A stretch of DNA of 35,724 nt from contig ONOG01000027.1 of assembly GCA_900319385.1 (NCBI GenBank), positions 1 through 35,724 on the forward strand, read 5' to 3'. Position numbers and translations under genes: made by a program. The notes under the pieces are model-generated. The model was given only the letters and a program-made list of their open reading frames with translations. It was not told where the DNA came from and searched no databases. Positions within the stretch are counted from its first letter, which is position 1. The number at the start of each line of letters is the position of its first letter. This DNA is from an uncultured Prevotellaceae bacterium (lineage in GTDB: Bacteria > Bacteroidota > Bacteroidia > Bacteroidales > Bacteroidaceae). Below, in pieces: positions 1-8,092 of this stretch.

Positions 1-3000
1 GAGGTTGTAGGTGTGTCCGTCCTTGCGCAGGTCGGCGTTCACGTCGTCGATGCCGGTGTCTTCGGGGATGACGACGGTCACCGTGGTCGATGGTGTACCG
101 ATCTCTACAGGATATACATCATAATCATTTATGCCAGCATTCCATATATAATGGGTGCATGAGGGATAGGTAATCGTAGCCTTGTAGGTGGCGCCAGGTG
201 TTGCGTTCGTCCAGTCGGGAACCCATGCCTTAATCTCATAATCTGCATAAGAACCTCCCGCGTAATAGTCTTTTCCGATTCCCAGGCTTGTTTCGGTTTG
301 TCCGGGCACCACTTCACCTATTTCCAGCGTTCCGACATAGTAGGGAGCTTCGCCGTCGACAAATTCACCCTTCTCCTTCAACAATGTTCCGTCGGCCATT
401 TTGATGGACACGGCGGGGTTGGTGTATTCGTAGTTATCCAGGGCCATATTAATTGTTCCCTCTACGTTGTTCACGATGATGATGCCGGCGGCTCCGTTGG
501 CCATGGCTGCGTTGGCCTTCACATAGAACGAGATGCTGCCACGGTTGCAGACGGCAATCTTGCCGGCGAGCACATCCTTCACCTTTGCGAAGTCCTCTTC
601 CGTTCCGTAGTTGTCGATGTAGATGTATTCCAGCGTTTGGCCGGCGAAGGTTTGGATTTTCTCGTTGCTGTAACTCGTCTCGAAGTATTCGATTTCCTGT
701 CCGTCAACCATGAGGGGGCTGTAGTATTTCAGGTTGTCCGTAGGTTCATAGTAGCCTGTCCGCAGCGCCATAACCAGTTGGTCGTTGGGATCGGCTACAT
801 TGACGAGGTTGGTGTTGGTAATGTTTAATGCCGCATATTCGTACTCATCCTCTCCCAGTGTCGGTATTCCGCTGAGCAGTGAGTATTTGGTGCCAGCGAC
901 GTCGCCCTCTGTGTTGCCGTAGGTCAGTTCGAAGTCGGCGAACGGGGTGAAGGTGAGGTCGGGCACAGGCGGGGTAGTCACGGTGGGCACCATGAACAGG
1001 CCTGTGACCTCAGCACCTGCGCTGCCGATCTGTCCCATGAAGACCGCATTGCCAGTCTCGGGATCCACCTGGTACAAGCCGACATTGTTCGCGTCGTAGA
1101 CTTGTGCCCAGAACAGTTCACCGGTTTCGAGGTCGAAGGCCATGCTCTGCACATAATTCGTAGGAACACCCGTGCTGCCCACCTCGGTGGTGGTGGTGGC
1201 GTCACTGAGGTTCACACGATAGAGTGTGGAGGGGGTATTACTGCTATGCTCCACGCAATAGGCCTCGCCCTCGCTGTTGATGGCCAGAGTTAGGGCCGTG
1301 AAACTGAACGTTCCCTTTTCCTCGGAAACGATGGTGCTGGCCTTGGGGTCGAAACATTTTAGTTTGACGTCATCGTTATTGCTTGAAAGATAATATATCT
1401 TGCCGTCAGCGGGGTTGTAGGCCATGGCGATGGCAGACCGTGTGGCGTCCTCCTCGAAGTCCTCCACGACGGTCTCCGCCGTGTCGAGGGTCGTGGACTT
1501 GTTGCCCAGCCAGGAGCGGCACAGCTTGCCCTGGTTGGTGCCCGTTGATGGGATGAACCACACATAGCCGTCGGCGTAAGCGGAAGCATAGGGGCTATCG
1601 CTGCTCATGTCGGCCGATGCGGCCGTCACCGTGGCGGGATCCTGCATGGTGAAACTGATGAACTTCGCGGTCCAGTCTTCCGTGCCCATGTTGTATGCGG
1701 CATAGCCGAACCAGTTGGCGGTGGACTGAATGTCAAGTTGTTTGAAGGTAACAGTGGTAGAGACCCAGGTGTCTGTTTCGCCGCCGACCGCCAGCACCTC
1801 AATCACGTAGGTTCCGTCGGTCAGGTCGGTGAGGGTGTAGTTGGTCTCGGTGATGTCGCTGATGGTGGTCCAGACGTCGCTCTCAGAGAGACGGTAGCGC
1901 AGGGTGAAACTGTCGCCGAGACCCTGCCAACTTACTTCGACGTTGTTGGCACTCTGCTTGGCTGCGAGGTCGGAAGCTGGGATGAAAGGATTGCCGAGGC
2001 CGAACTCGATGTTATCGACAAAGAAGGCGTCGCCCGTGTTATCCACACTGTTATCCTTGCTGTACTCCCACTTGAAGGTGTGGGTTCCGGCAGCAACGGG
2101 GAAGGCGTATGGCATCCAGCCCTTCTCCGCAACGTCGGCACCGTGCTTGAACTGCTGCTCGCCGTCGATGTAGAAGATGCAGGCATCGAAGGCACTGTTC
2201 ATTCCCTCGCCCATGCACTTCGCGTCGAAACTGATGTGGCCGTCGGCGTTAAAGACGTAGGTAGCCGAGATGGCCGAGGTGGAACTGGCTACGCCCTGGT
2301 TGCCGCTCATCATGCTATAGGTGCCGTCGGCGGCATCGCTGCTGGTCACGGTCCACGGATATTCAGTGTCGTTCACAAACGGGTACTGGCTCAGGTCGCC
2401 TGTCTCGAAGTCGATGAGGGTAGTGGAGACAGAAGTGGCCTTCACTGGCATCGACCATAAATAGACCAGGGTGTGGGTGGTGTTTGCAAGTCCTGTGTTG
2501 CCGTAATCGACGATCGACTCGTTGTCGTTGATGTAGAATTTGCATCCCGAGGCGAAGGTGTAGCCGTCGGCAGCCTTGAGATGCACGCCCATGCTGTAGG
2601 AAGTGCCCTCGACGAAGGTCCCGTAGAAATCTTGGCTTGTGTCGTCGTCGTACCATTCAAGCGTAGATGAGTCGATGCTGTAGTTGACTCCGTCGGGCAC
2701 GGTGATGTTCAGGTGATCCGCTGCCGCCTCACCTGCCACTGGCGGCTCATAGCCGTAGATGCGCACCTCGGCGATGACGGTGGAAGGGGTAGCACTGGCA
2801 TTCACTGGCACCGACCATAAATAGGCCAGGGTGTTGTCTTCTTCTTCACGTCTTGTGTAGGTGTAATCGACGATCGACTCGTCGTCGTTGATGTAGAATT
2901 TGCATTCCGAGGCGAAGGTGTAGCCGTCGGCAGCCTTGAGGGTCATGCCCATGCTGTAGGAAGTGCCCTCGACGAAGGTTCCGTCGAAATCTTGGTTTGT

Positions 3001-3465
3001 GTCGTCGTCCCACCATTCAGGCGTAGATGAGTCGATGCTGTAGTTGACTCCGTCGGGCACGGTGAGGTTCAGGTGAGCCGCTGACGCCTCACCTGCCACT
3101 GGCGGCTCATAGCCGTAGATGCGCACCTCGGTGATGACGTTGTCCTCGGGGGCCTTTCTGATTTTTATGGCAGTGGTGGATGCCGTCAGGGCGGTGACCG
3201 CGCTCATGGCGCTGGCTTGAGGCACTGCCTGCTTGTCCTTCTGTCTGAAGGCCAGCCATTTGTTGTGAGATACTGTCGTACGGTGGTTGCTCTTGATGAG
3301 ACACTTGGGCGCGTACGCGTGTTGCTTTTGGACACTGTTGCCCGTAAAGGCTTGCTCGTCGTGGGTACGTGTCGTCGGTCCGACAGCCCCATCGGTCTGC
3401 ACTTGTGCCATTGCCGCCATCGAGAAGAGGGCGAGCAGGAGACTTAATAATTTAATTTTTCTCAT
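1..3465 (-). CDS. large secreted multidomain protein with one PA module (C-terminus cut by window edge)
   Basis: The reading frame is open from the ATG at 3465 to the window edge (1155 codons). Residues 1-20 are a signal peptide (MRKIKLL...AMAQ). Two nearly identical 120-residue units follow (about residues 105-340). Next comes a jelly-roll domain like the cleaved-adhesin/choice-of-anchor-J type (about 345-495, starting IDFETGDLSQYPF), a fibronectin type III domain (about 495-575), a repeat region resembling a beta-propeller (about 580-835), and a protease-associated (PA) module (about 840-1080, with GQTLEYIYID and NGAAGIIIVNN). The visible end, DGHTYNL, looks like the beginning of the usual Prevotella-type C-terminal tail, so only a few tens of residues are probably missing. 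No catalytic domain is recognisable. A role in surface binding or adhesion is inference. It is a paralogue of the next minus-strand gene through the PA module and the TNATPGATY segment. Confidence 0.85.
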   Translation of the reverse strand, partial: MRKIKLLSLLLALFSMAAMAQVQTDGAVGPTTRTHDEQAFTGNSVQKQHAYAPKCLIKSNHRTTVSHNKWLAFRQKDKQAVPQASAMSAVTALTASTTAIKIRKAPEDNVITEVRIYGYEPPVAGEASAAHLNLTVPDGVNYSIDSSTPEWWDDDTNQDFDGTFVEGTSYSMGMTLKAADGYTFASECKFYINDDESIVDYTYTRREEEDNTLAYLWSVPVNASATPSTVIAEVRIYGYEPPVAGEAAADHLNITVPDGVNYSIDSSTLEWYDDDTSQDFYGTFVEGTSYSMGVHLKAADGYTFASGCKFYINDNESIVDYGNTGLANTTHTLVYLWSMPVKATSVSTTLIDFETGDLSQYPFVNDTEYPWTVTSSDAADGTYSMMSGNQGVASSTSAISATYVFNADGHISFDAKCMGEGMNSAFDACIFYIDGEQQFKHGADVAEKGWMPYAFPVAAGTHTFKWEYSKDNSVDNTGDAFFVDNIEFGLGNPFIPASDLAAKQSANNVEVSWQGLGDSFTLRYRLSESDVWTTISDITETNYTLTDLTDGTYVIEVLAVGGETDTWVSTTVTFKQLDIQSTANWFGYAAYNMGTEDWTAKFISFTMQDPATVTAASADMSSDSPYASAYADGYVWFIPSTGTNQGKLCRSWLGNKSTTLDTAETVVEDFEEDATRSAIAMAYNPADGKIYYLSSNNDDVKLKCFDPKASTIVSEEKGTFSFTALTLAINSEGEAYCVEHSSNTPSTLYRVNLSDATTTTEVGSTGVPTNYVQSMAFDLETGELFWAQVYDANNVGLYQVDPETGNAVFMGQIGSAGAEVTGLFMVPTVTTPPVPDLTFTPFADFELTYGNTEGDVAGTKYSLLSGIPTLGEDEYEYAALNITNTNLVNVADPNDQLVMALRTGYYEPTDNLKYYSPLMVDGQEIEYFETSYSNEKIQTFAGQTLEYIYIDNYGTEEDFAKVKDVLAGKIAVCNRGSISFYVKANAAMANGAAGIIIVNNVEGTINMALDNYEYTNPAVSIKMADGTLLKEKGEFVDGEAPYYVGTLEIGEVVPGQTETSLGIGKDYYAGGSYADYEIKAWVPDWTNATPGATYKATITYPSCTHYIWNAGINDYDVYPVEIGTPSTTVTVVIPEDTGIDDVNADLRKDGHTYNL
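2442..3138 (-). repeat. two-copy 360-bp intragenic tandem repeat
   Basis: The DNA at 2442-2778 reappears at 2802-3138 with an exact 360-bp offset and few differences. This encodes two 120-residue copies of a unit running from VRIYGYEPPVAGEA to KFYIND and ESIVDY. High DNA identity points to a recent duplication. Confidence 0.9.
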
Positions 3466-3645
3466 AATGATTTGAAGTAAATAAAACAATATGTATGTTA
3501 ATAGTATGAGTTTCGCAAGCTGCGCTTGCCTTGTAAATAGAGGGGTTTAGAAGGAGATAGAAGTTGAGTATGTAAGTTCTTTTCGCACGCAACGGGCAGT
3601 CCAGCGAGCAGGGGTGGGGTTCGCATGGATGCCGACTGCTCTGTG

Positions 3646-3653
3646 CAAATGTA
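3646..3653 (-). promoter_or_regulatory. Bacteroidetes -7 element for the large secreted protein
   Basis: On the minus strand this reads TACATTTG, matching TAnnTTTG, about 180 bases upstream of the ATG at 3465. I see no clean TTTG at the -33 position, so the site is tentative. Confidence 0.4.
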
Positions 3654-3793
3654 CGGATAAATGCGTAAAAATTACCTCCTCCCCATGTTAAATTTTGTTA
3701 AAACGCAGAATGTTTGTCGTCGGAGCGCCCTTTTTCGTCCGCTTCTGCCACCGTCACAAGTCAGTTTCGCTCCGGCCGAATCACAACGACGGC

Positions 3794-3901
3794 GCGGAAA
3801 AGACTCAAAATATCACTGATATTCCTGCAAATTCCATTGATATTTTTGAAAATCTCATGGGTATTCTTACAAATATCACTGATATTTTGAGTTTTTTCCG
3901 C
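3794..3901. repeat. 21-bp tandem repeats inside a long imperfect inverted repeat
   Basis: Four 21-base units lie head to tail at 3812, 3833, 3854 and 3875 (consensus near ATCACTGATATT..T..AAAT). They are enclosed by inverted arms: GCGGAAAAGACTCAAAATAT at the left and its near-complement ending TTTTTTCCGC at the right. Because 21 is a multiple of three, both strands stay open and give heptad-like translations (ITDIPAN SIDIFEN LMGILTN on plus). I treat the open frames of 81 and 77 codons as by-products because they have no visible start signals. The rest of the gap 3466-4030 holds no gene I can support. Confidence 0.75.
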
Positions 3902-4030
3902 ATTTGTTCGGCGTTTTATGTGCGGGGCATCCGGCTTTGATCGGCACGTCCGTCGGGTTGGGTGTGCTGAAGCGAGGGCAAGGGATTGCTGCATTTCCCA
4001 TTGCCATTGGCATTGGGTAGTATTTTGGTA

Positions 4031-7000
4031 TTAGGGGCTTGGAAAGTCCCGAAGGGACGACAGACCCCTCTGACACATCACCCACACGGAATACAAAGAG
4101 AACCCCGAAAGCGACTGACTCGCTTTCGGGGTTCTCTGGTGTGTGGATGTATGGTGCGGACTTATTGCAGCACTTTCTTTCCGTTCTTGATGACGATGCC
4201 CTTGTAGTCCTTGCCCACGCGGATGCCCATGAGGTTGTATCTCGATGAGATAACCTTCATACTCATTAAAGTCAGGATCAAATCGATAATAGATGCATTC
4301 GGAATAGGTAATCGTGGCTTGATAAGTGGCTCCGGGCGTTGCATTCGTCCAGTCGGGAACACGTGCATAAACATCGTAGGTAGAATATATATTGCCGTAA
4401 TAATCCTGCTCGCCGAATGCGAGGTAGCTCTTGCTGTGTCCAATCTCTACGTCGTTCAGTTTCAGGGTGCCGCGATAGTAGGGTGCCGCACCGTCTGTGA
4501 CGTATTCTGCACTGTTCTTCAGAAGGGTTCCTGTAGCCATTGTGACGGCAACGGCGGGTTTGTCGTATTCGTACCCTGACAGGTTCATGTTATAGGTTCC
4601 TACCTGGTTGTTCACAACAATCAGGCCAATAGCCCCATTCTCTACGGCTGCATTGGCCTTGATGTAGAACGAGATGCCGCCACGGTTGCAGACGGCAATC
4701 TTGTCTTCGAGCACATCCTTCACGGCGGCGAAGTCCTCTGCCGTTCCGTAGCTGTCGATGTAGATGTATTCCAGCGTTTGGCCTGCGAGAGTGTTGATGG
4801 AATTGTTGCCATAACCTGTCGTCTCGTTGTATTCGATTTCTTGTCCGTCAACAAAGATAGGACTGTAGTCAATCAGGTTTTCCCAATTCTGAGTTTTCAA
4901 CGACATTACCAGTTTGTCGTCGGGGTCGGCGACATTGACGAGGTGGGTGTTAGTGATTGCGACATAGGCATAGTCGTAGGTGTCTTCAGCTACGCCGCTG
5001 AGTATTGTCGATGTGTTGCCTACGACATCGCCCTCTTCGTTGCCGTAGGTCAGTTCGAGGTCGGCGAACGGGGTGAAGGTGACTTCGGGCTCGCCTTCGG
5101 GGATAGTGACGGTCAGCGTGGTCGTTCCATTTGTCTCGAAAGTATTTGTCACATAGCCTTGTATTTCAGGACTAAATTGATAATAGGTGCCTTCAGGATA
5201 GGTGATCGTGGCTTGATAGGTGGCTCCGGGCGTTGCATTGGTCCAGTCGAGCACGATGAAATTAGCGTTGAAGTGCTCTCCATAAAAGCCGCCCGTTTCA
5301 GCATTATATCCGTAGTTAATGCTAGTGATTGTTTGTTTAGTCACGATGTCGCCCATTGCAAGTGTACCGCGATAGTAGGGCACCTCGCCGTCGGTGACGT
5401 ATTCGGCCTTGTCCTTCAGAAGGGTTCCTGCAACCTTTAGGGCGGCAACGGCGGGTTTGTCGTATTCGTACCCTGACAGGTTCATGTTAATGGTTCCTTC
5501 CTGGTTGTTCACGATGATGATGCCGGCGGCTCCGTTTGCCATGGCTGCGTTAGCTTTGACGTAGAATGACCCGTTGCCACGGTTGCAGACGGCAATCTTG
5601 CCTTCGAGCACATCCTTCACGGCGGCGAATTCTTCTTCCGTTCCATAGCTGTCGATGTAGATGTATTCCAGCGTTTGGCCTGCGAGGGTGTTGATGGTAT
5701 TGTTGCCATAACCTGTCGTCTCGGTGTATTCGATTTCTTGTCCGTCAACCAAGAGGGGACTGTATTTTGTTAGGTTGTATTCGCCTGGTGCATATTGATA
5801 CGCCAGTAGCAGTTGGTCGTCGGGGTCTTCGACATTGACGAGGTTGGTATTTGTCATAAATATAGTCGCAATGTCCACGGTGTTCTCACGTAGTCCGCTG
5901 AGCAGTGTCGCTTTGTCGCCGACGCATTCAGCCTCGGTGCTGCCGTAAGTGAGTTCGCTGTCGGCCCATGGAGTGAAGGTGATTTGGATATCGTCTTCGG
6001 GCACCTTGAGTGTCAGCGTTGTGGGTGTGGTCTCAAGGATGTGAGGACTATAGCCATCATTCTCCGGGACATATTCCCAGTAAGCGGCTTCATACGAGAT
6101 AGTGGCCTGATAGGTGGCACCGGGCGTCGCATTTGTCAAGTCGTAAACAGTAGCATACACATTATGAAGTAATTCCTTATAATCAATAGTGTACTCTATA
6201 CTACTGTTGTAGATTACCTCTTCCGTTGAAACAGTCAGTGTGCCGTGATAGTAGGGTTGATCGCCTTCGGTGACGTATGTTGCATTGTCCTTCAGAAGGG
6301 TTCCTATTGCCTTTCGGACACCAACGATTGGTCTGTTGTATGAGTAATCTGACAGATTCATGTCAAAGATTCTTCCATCCTCATCATTCACGATGATGAT
6401 GCCGACGGCACCGTTTGACATGGCATCGTTTGCTTTGGCACATGTTAGGCGGCCGCCATTGTTGCAGACGAGAATCTTTCCTGCGAGTACATCCTTCACG
6501 CCGTTGATATGTTCTGGATATCCGTAAGCGTCGATGTAGATGTATTCTAACGTTTGGCCTTTGAGGGTGCCGAAGGGCTGGTTGCCGTGGCCTAAATACT
6601 CGAAGTATTCGAATTGTTCCTCGCCCACCTGAATGGGATAGTTATCATACAGGTTATGATCCACCGACAGCAGCAGACGGTCGTTGGGGTCGTCCACATT
6701 GACCAGGTCGGTCGTCGTCGCCTGTACTGCCACATAGCTCGGGTTACGATTGTTTGTTACCATGGGCCCATCGAACAGGTATGCGGTCATGCCGATGTAG
6801 TCTCCATTGAGCTTGCCGTAGGTGAGTGTGTAGTCGTCCCAGGGGGTGAAGACAACGTCATCATTGACTCCAGGCACGATGCGGTCCAGCACTATGCCAG
6901 GGAAAAGGTAATCTCTAAAGTATCCATCTTCGTCGGCTATCAATGCCATGATATAATCTTCGGAGGAGAAACTGAGGGAACCGTCTGTCCCGATGGTCGC

Positions 7001-7447
7001 CAAGAGATATTCACCGCTTGTTATGTACTCGTTATTCTTGTCGTAAACTCCCATTATGCAGCCGGAGTAAAGGAGCTGTCCGAGTTCGACTTGCAGGCCG
7101 TACATCGGTTCACCGGTACCGTCGTCCACCTGCACGAGCGAAACCTCAAAGTCTAAAAAATCATACAGTCCGGACATGATGAGTGTGTTGTCGCCATCAC
7201 CGGCTTTCAGCGTTACTTTGTCGGTCTCAGAAGAATAATAACTTTGCATAAAGCCATAGTAGTCGCCCACGATGTCGGCCACCGTGAGGGGAGCCTTGCG
7301 TGGAGCCACTGCCTTCTTGGCTTTCACAGACTTTGCCGGCTGCGCCTTGCGGATCTCGTTAAGCTGGATCGGGCGCTTCGCTGGCTGTGCGAAACTTGCT
7401 ACGGCAGTGAATGCCGTGAGCAACATCAGAAGGAATGCTTTCTTCAT
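4031..7447 (-). CDS. secreted triple-PA-module protein with a frame-shifted C-terminus
   Basis: Residues 1-20 form a signal peptide (MKKAFLLMLL...SFAQ). After an N-terminal region of about 180 residues come three tandem modules of roughly 295 residues (starting near residues 199, 492 and 792). Each has FTP[WF].D.ELTYG, VDGQEIEY, GQTLEYIYIDSYGT and a PA-domain core (KANAAMANGAAGIIIVNN). They are separated by TNATPGATYQATI segments. PA domains normally sit inside or beside proteases, but no protease signature is present here, so a binding or scaffold role is inferred. Near 4237-4245 the frame changes. The present frame ends in an unrelated GHPRGQG... peptide and stops at 4031, past the terminator. 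The adjacent frame holds the expected tail (YNLMGIRVGKDYKGIVI, then GKKVLQ, stop at 4162). About 30 residues seen before YNL in the paralogous gene are also missing, so a deletion is likelier than a one-base sequencing slip. Confidence 0.85.
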   Translation of the reverse strand: MKKAFLLMLLTAFTAVASFAQPAKRPIQLNEIRKAQPAKSVKAKKAVAPRKAPLTVADIVGDYYGFMQSYYSSETDKVTLKAGDGDNTLIMSGLYDFLDFEVSLVQVDDGTGEPMYGLQVELGQLLYSGCIMGVYDKNNEYITSGEYLLATIGTDGSLSFSSEDYIMALIADEDGYFRDYLFPGIVLDRIVPGVNDDVVFTPWDDYTLTYGKLNGDYIGMTAYLFDGPMVTNNRNPSYVAVQATTTDLVNVDDPNDRLLLSVDHNLYDNYPIQVGEEQFEYFEYLGHGNQPFGTLKGQTLEYIYIDAYGYPEHINGVKDVLAGKILVCNNGGRLTCAKANDAMSNGAVGIIIVNDEDGRIFDMNLSDYSYNRPIVGVRKAIGTLLKDNATYVTEGDQPYYHGTLTVSTEEVIYNSSIEYTIDYKELLHNVYATVYDLTNATPGATYQATISYEAAYWEYVPENDGYSPHILETTPTTLTLKVPEDDIQITFTPWADSELTYGSTEAECVGDKATLLSGLRENTVDIATIFMTNTNLVNVEDPDDQLLLAYQYAPGEYNLTKYSPLLVDGQEIEYTETTGYGNNTINTLAGQTLEYIYIDSYGTEEEFAAVKDVLEGKIAVCNRGNGSFYVKANAAMANGAAGIIIVNNQEGTINMNLSGYEYDKPAVAALKVAGTLLKDKAEYVTDGEVPYYRGTLAMGDIVTKQTITSINYGYNAETGGFYGEHFNANFIVLDWTNATPGATYQATITYPEGTYYQFSPEIQGYVTNTFETNGTTTLTVTIPEGEPEVTFTPFADLELTYGNEEGDVVGNTSTILSGVAEDTYDYAYVAITNTHLVNVADPDDKLVMSLKTQNWENLIDYSPIFVDGQEIEYNETTGYGNNSINTLAGQTLEYIYIDSYGTAEDFAAVKDVLEDKIAVCNRGGISFYIKANAAVENGAIGLIVVNNQVGTYNMNLSGYEYDKPAVAVTMATGTLLKNSAEYVTDGAAPYYRGTLKLNDVEIGHSKSYLAFGEQDYYGNIYSTYDVYARVPDWTNATPGATYQATITYSECIYYRFDPDFNEYEGYLIEIQPHGHPRGQGLQGHRHQERKESAAISPHHTSTHQRTPKASQSLSGFSLYSVWVMCQRGLSSLRDFPSP
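4045..4065. repeat. copy of a dispersed GTCCCGAAGGGAC motif
   Basis: The 21 bases AGTCCCGAAGGGACGACAGA(C) recur in reverse complement at 7910-7930, with variants at 7833-7852. It is a short dispersed repeat with an internal palindrome. Confidence 0.65.
4097..4137 (-). terminator. terminator downstream of the triple-PA protein
   Basis: A perfect 18-bp stem (AGAGAACCCCGAAAGCGA with its complement) closes a 5-base loop. It sits 24 bases past the stop codon at 4162, which belongs to the ancestral frame of the minus-strand gene. The present reading frame runs straight through it to 4031. Confidence 0.85.
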
Positions 7448-7562
7448 TGTTTTGTAAATTAAAGGGTTATGTAATCAGTGAATTAATAAGTGCCTGACAA
7501 AAAGAATCAACCTCCCCACAATCATCGTTCAAAGACTTTCTGATGTAACATCTGAAATTTCT

Positions 7563-7570
7563 GCAAAGAT
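7563..7570 (-). promoter_or_regulatory. Bacteroidetes -7 element for the triple-PA gene
   Basis: The minus strand reads TATCTTTG, about 115 bases upstream of the ATG at 7447. The -33 position is AT-rich without a clear TTTG. Confidence 0.45.
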
Positions 7571-7649
7571 ACAAATAATAAGTTTAAAAATATATTTCGC
7601 CCCGTTAAAATAAGTTAAAGCTTGCGCGTTTTTTGCTTTTGAACGACGA

Positions 7650-7930
7650 GTAGGGGCCTGTAGGGGCAGGTTTCCATGCCTGCCCGAAGGATTTTTCCGA
7701 AACTCGATGTGAGGAAAATCCTAATTGGTCATGGACGCCCCACGGGTCGTCCCTACAAGTGGTAGTTGAATATGCGCCCTGTAGGGACGACAGATAAAAG
7801 ACAAAAACATTCAATATCAAGCTATTCATCTCGTCTGTCGCCCCTTCGGGGCTTCGTTGTCTTTTCCATTCTTTTGCAGGGGTTTCGCTTCGCTTCACCC
7901 CTGCCTGTAGTCTGTCGTCCCTTCGGGACT
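7650..7930. repeat. cluster of dispersed GC-rich palindromic repeats
   Basis: This intergenic stretch carries several short palindromic elements: GTAGGGGCAGG...CATGCCTGCCC near 7660-7685, GGACGCCCC followed by GGTCGTCCCTAC near 7735-7756, GTAGGGACGACAGA near 7781, and the GTCTGTCG[TC]CCCTTCGGG motif at 7833 and 7910. No credible gene lies in 7448-8092: the open frames there are made of repeat sequence only. Confidence 0.65.
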
Positions 7931-8043
7931 GATTTTTTACCGGGCACCAATCATTAGAACTCATTCATGGTGAAAACAAAGAAACATACGAAAGTAGTGT
8001 AATTTTTTTTACAAAACGTCGTGGAGATTTCTGCAGAAAGTTG

Positions 8044-8051
8044 TAAATTTG
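8044..8051 (+). promoter_or_regulatory. -7 element of the porin promoter
   Basis: TAAATTTG fits TAnnTTTG and lies 41 bases before the ATG at 8093. The leader between is A-rich, as is usual in this phylum. The -33 element is not clear. Confidence 0.55.
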
Positions 8052-8092
8052 CGGCAAATTAACTCTTTTCGTTCACAAATTAAACTTAAAAC

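Noticed and set aside
7605..7964. 119-codon open frame on the minus strand
   Set aside because: It consists of dispersed palindromic repeats and has no start signal or protein-like composition.
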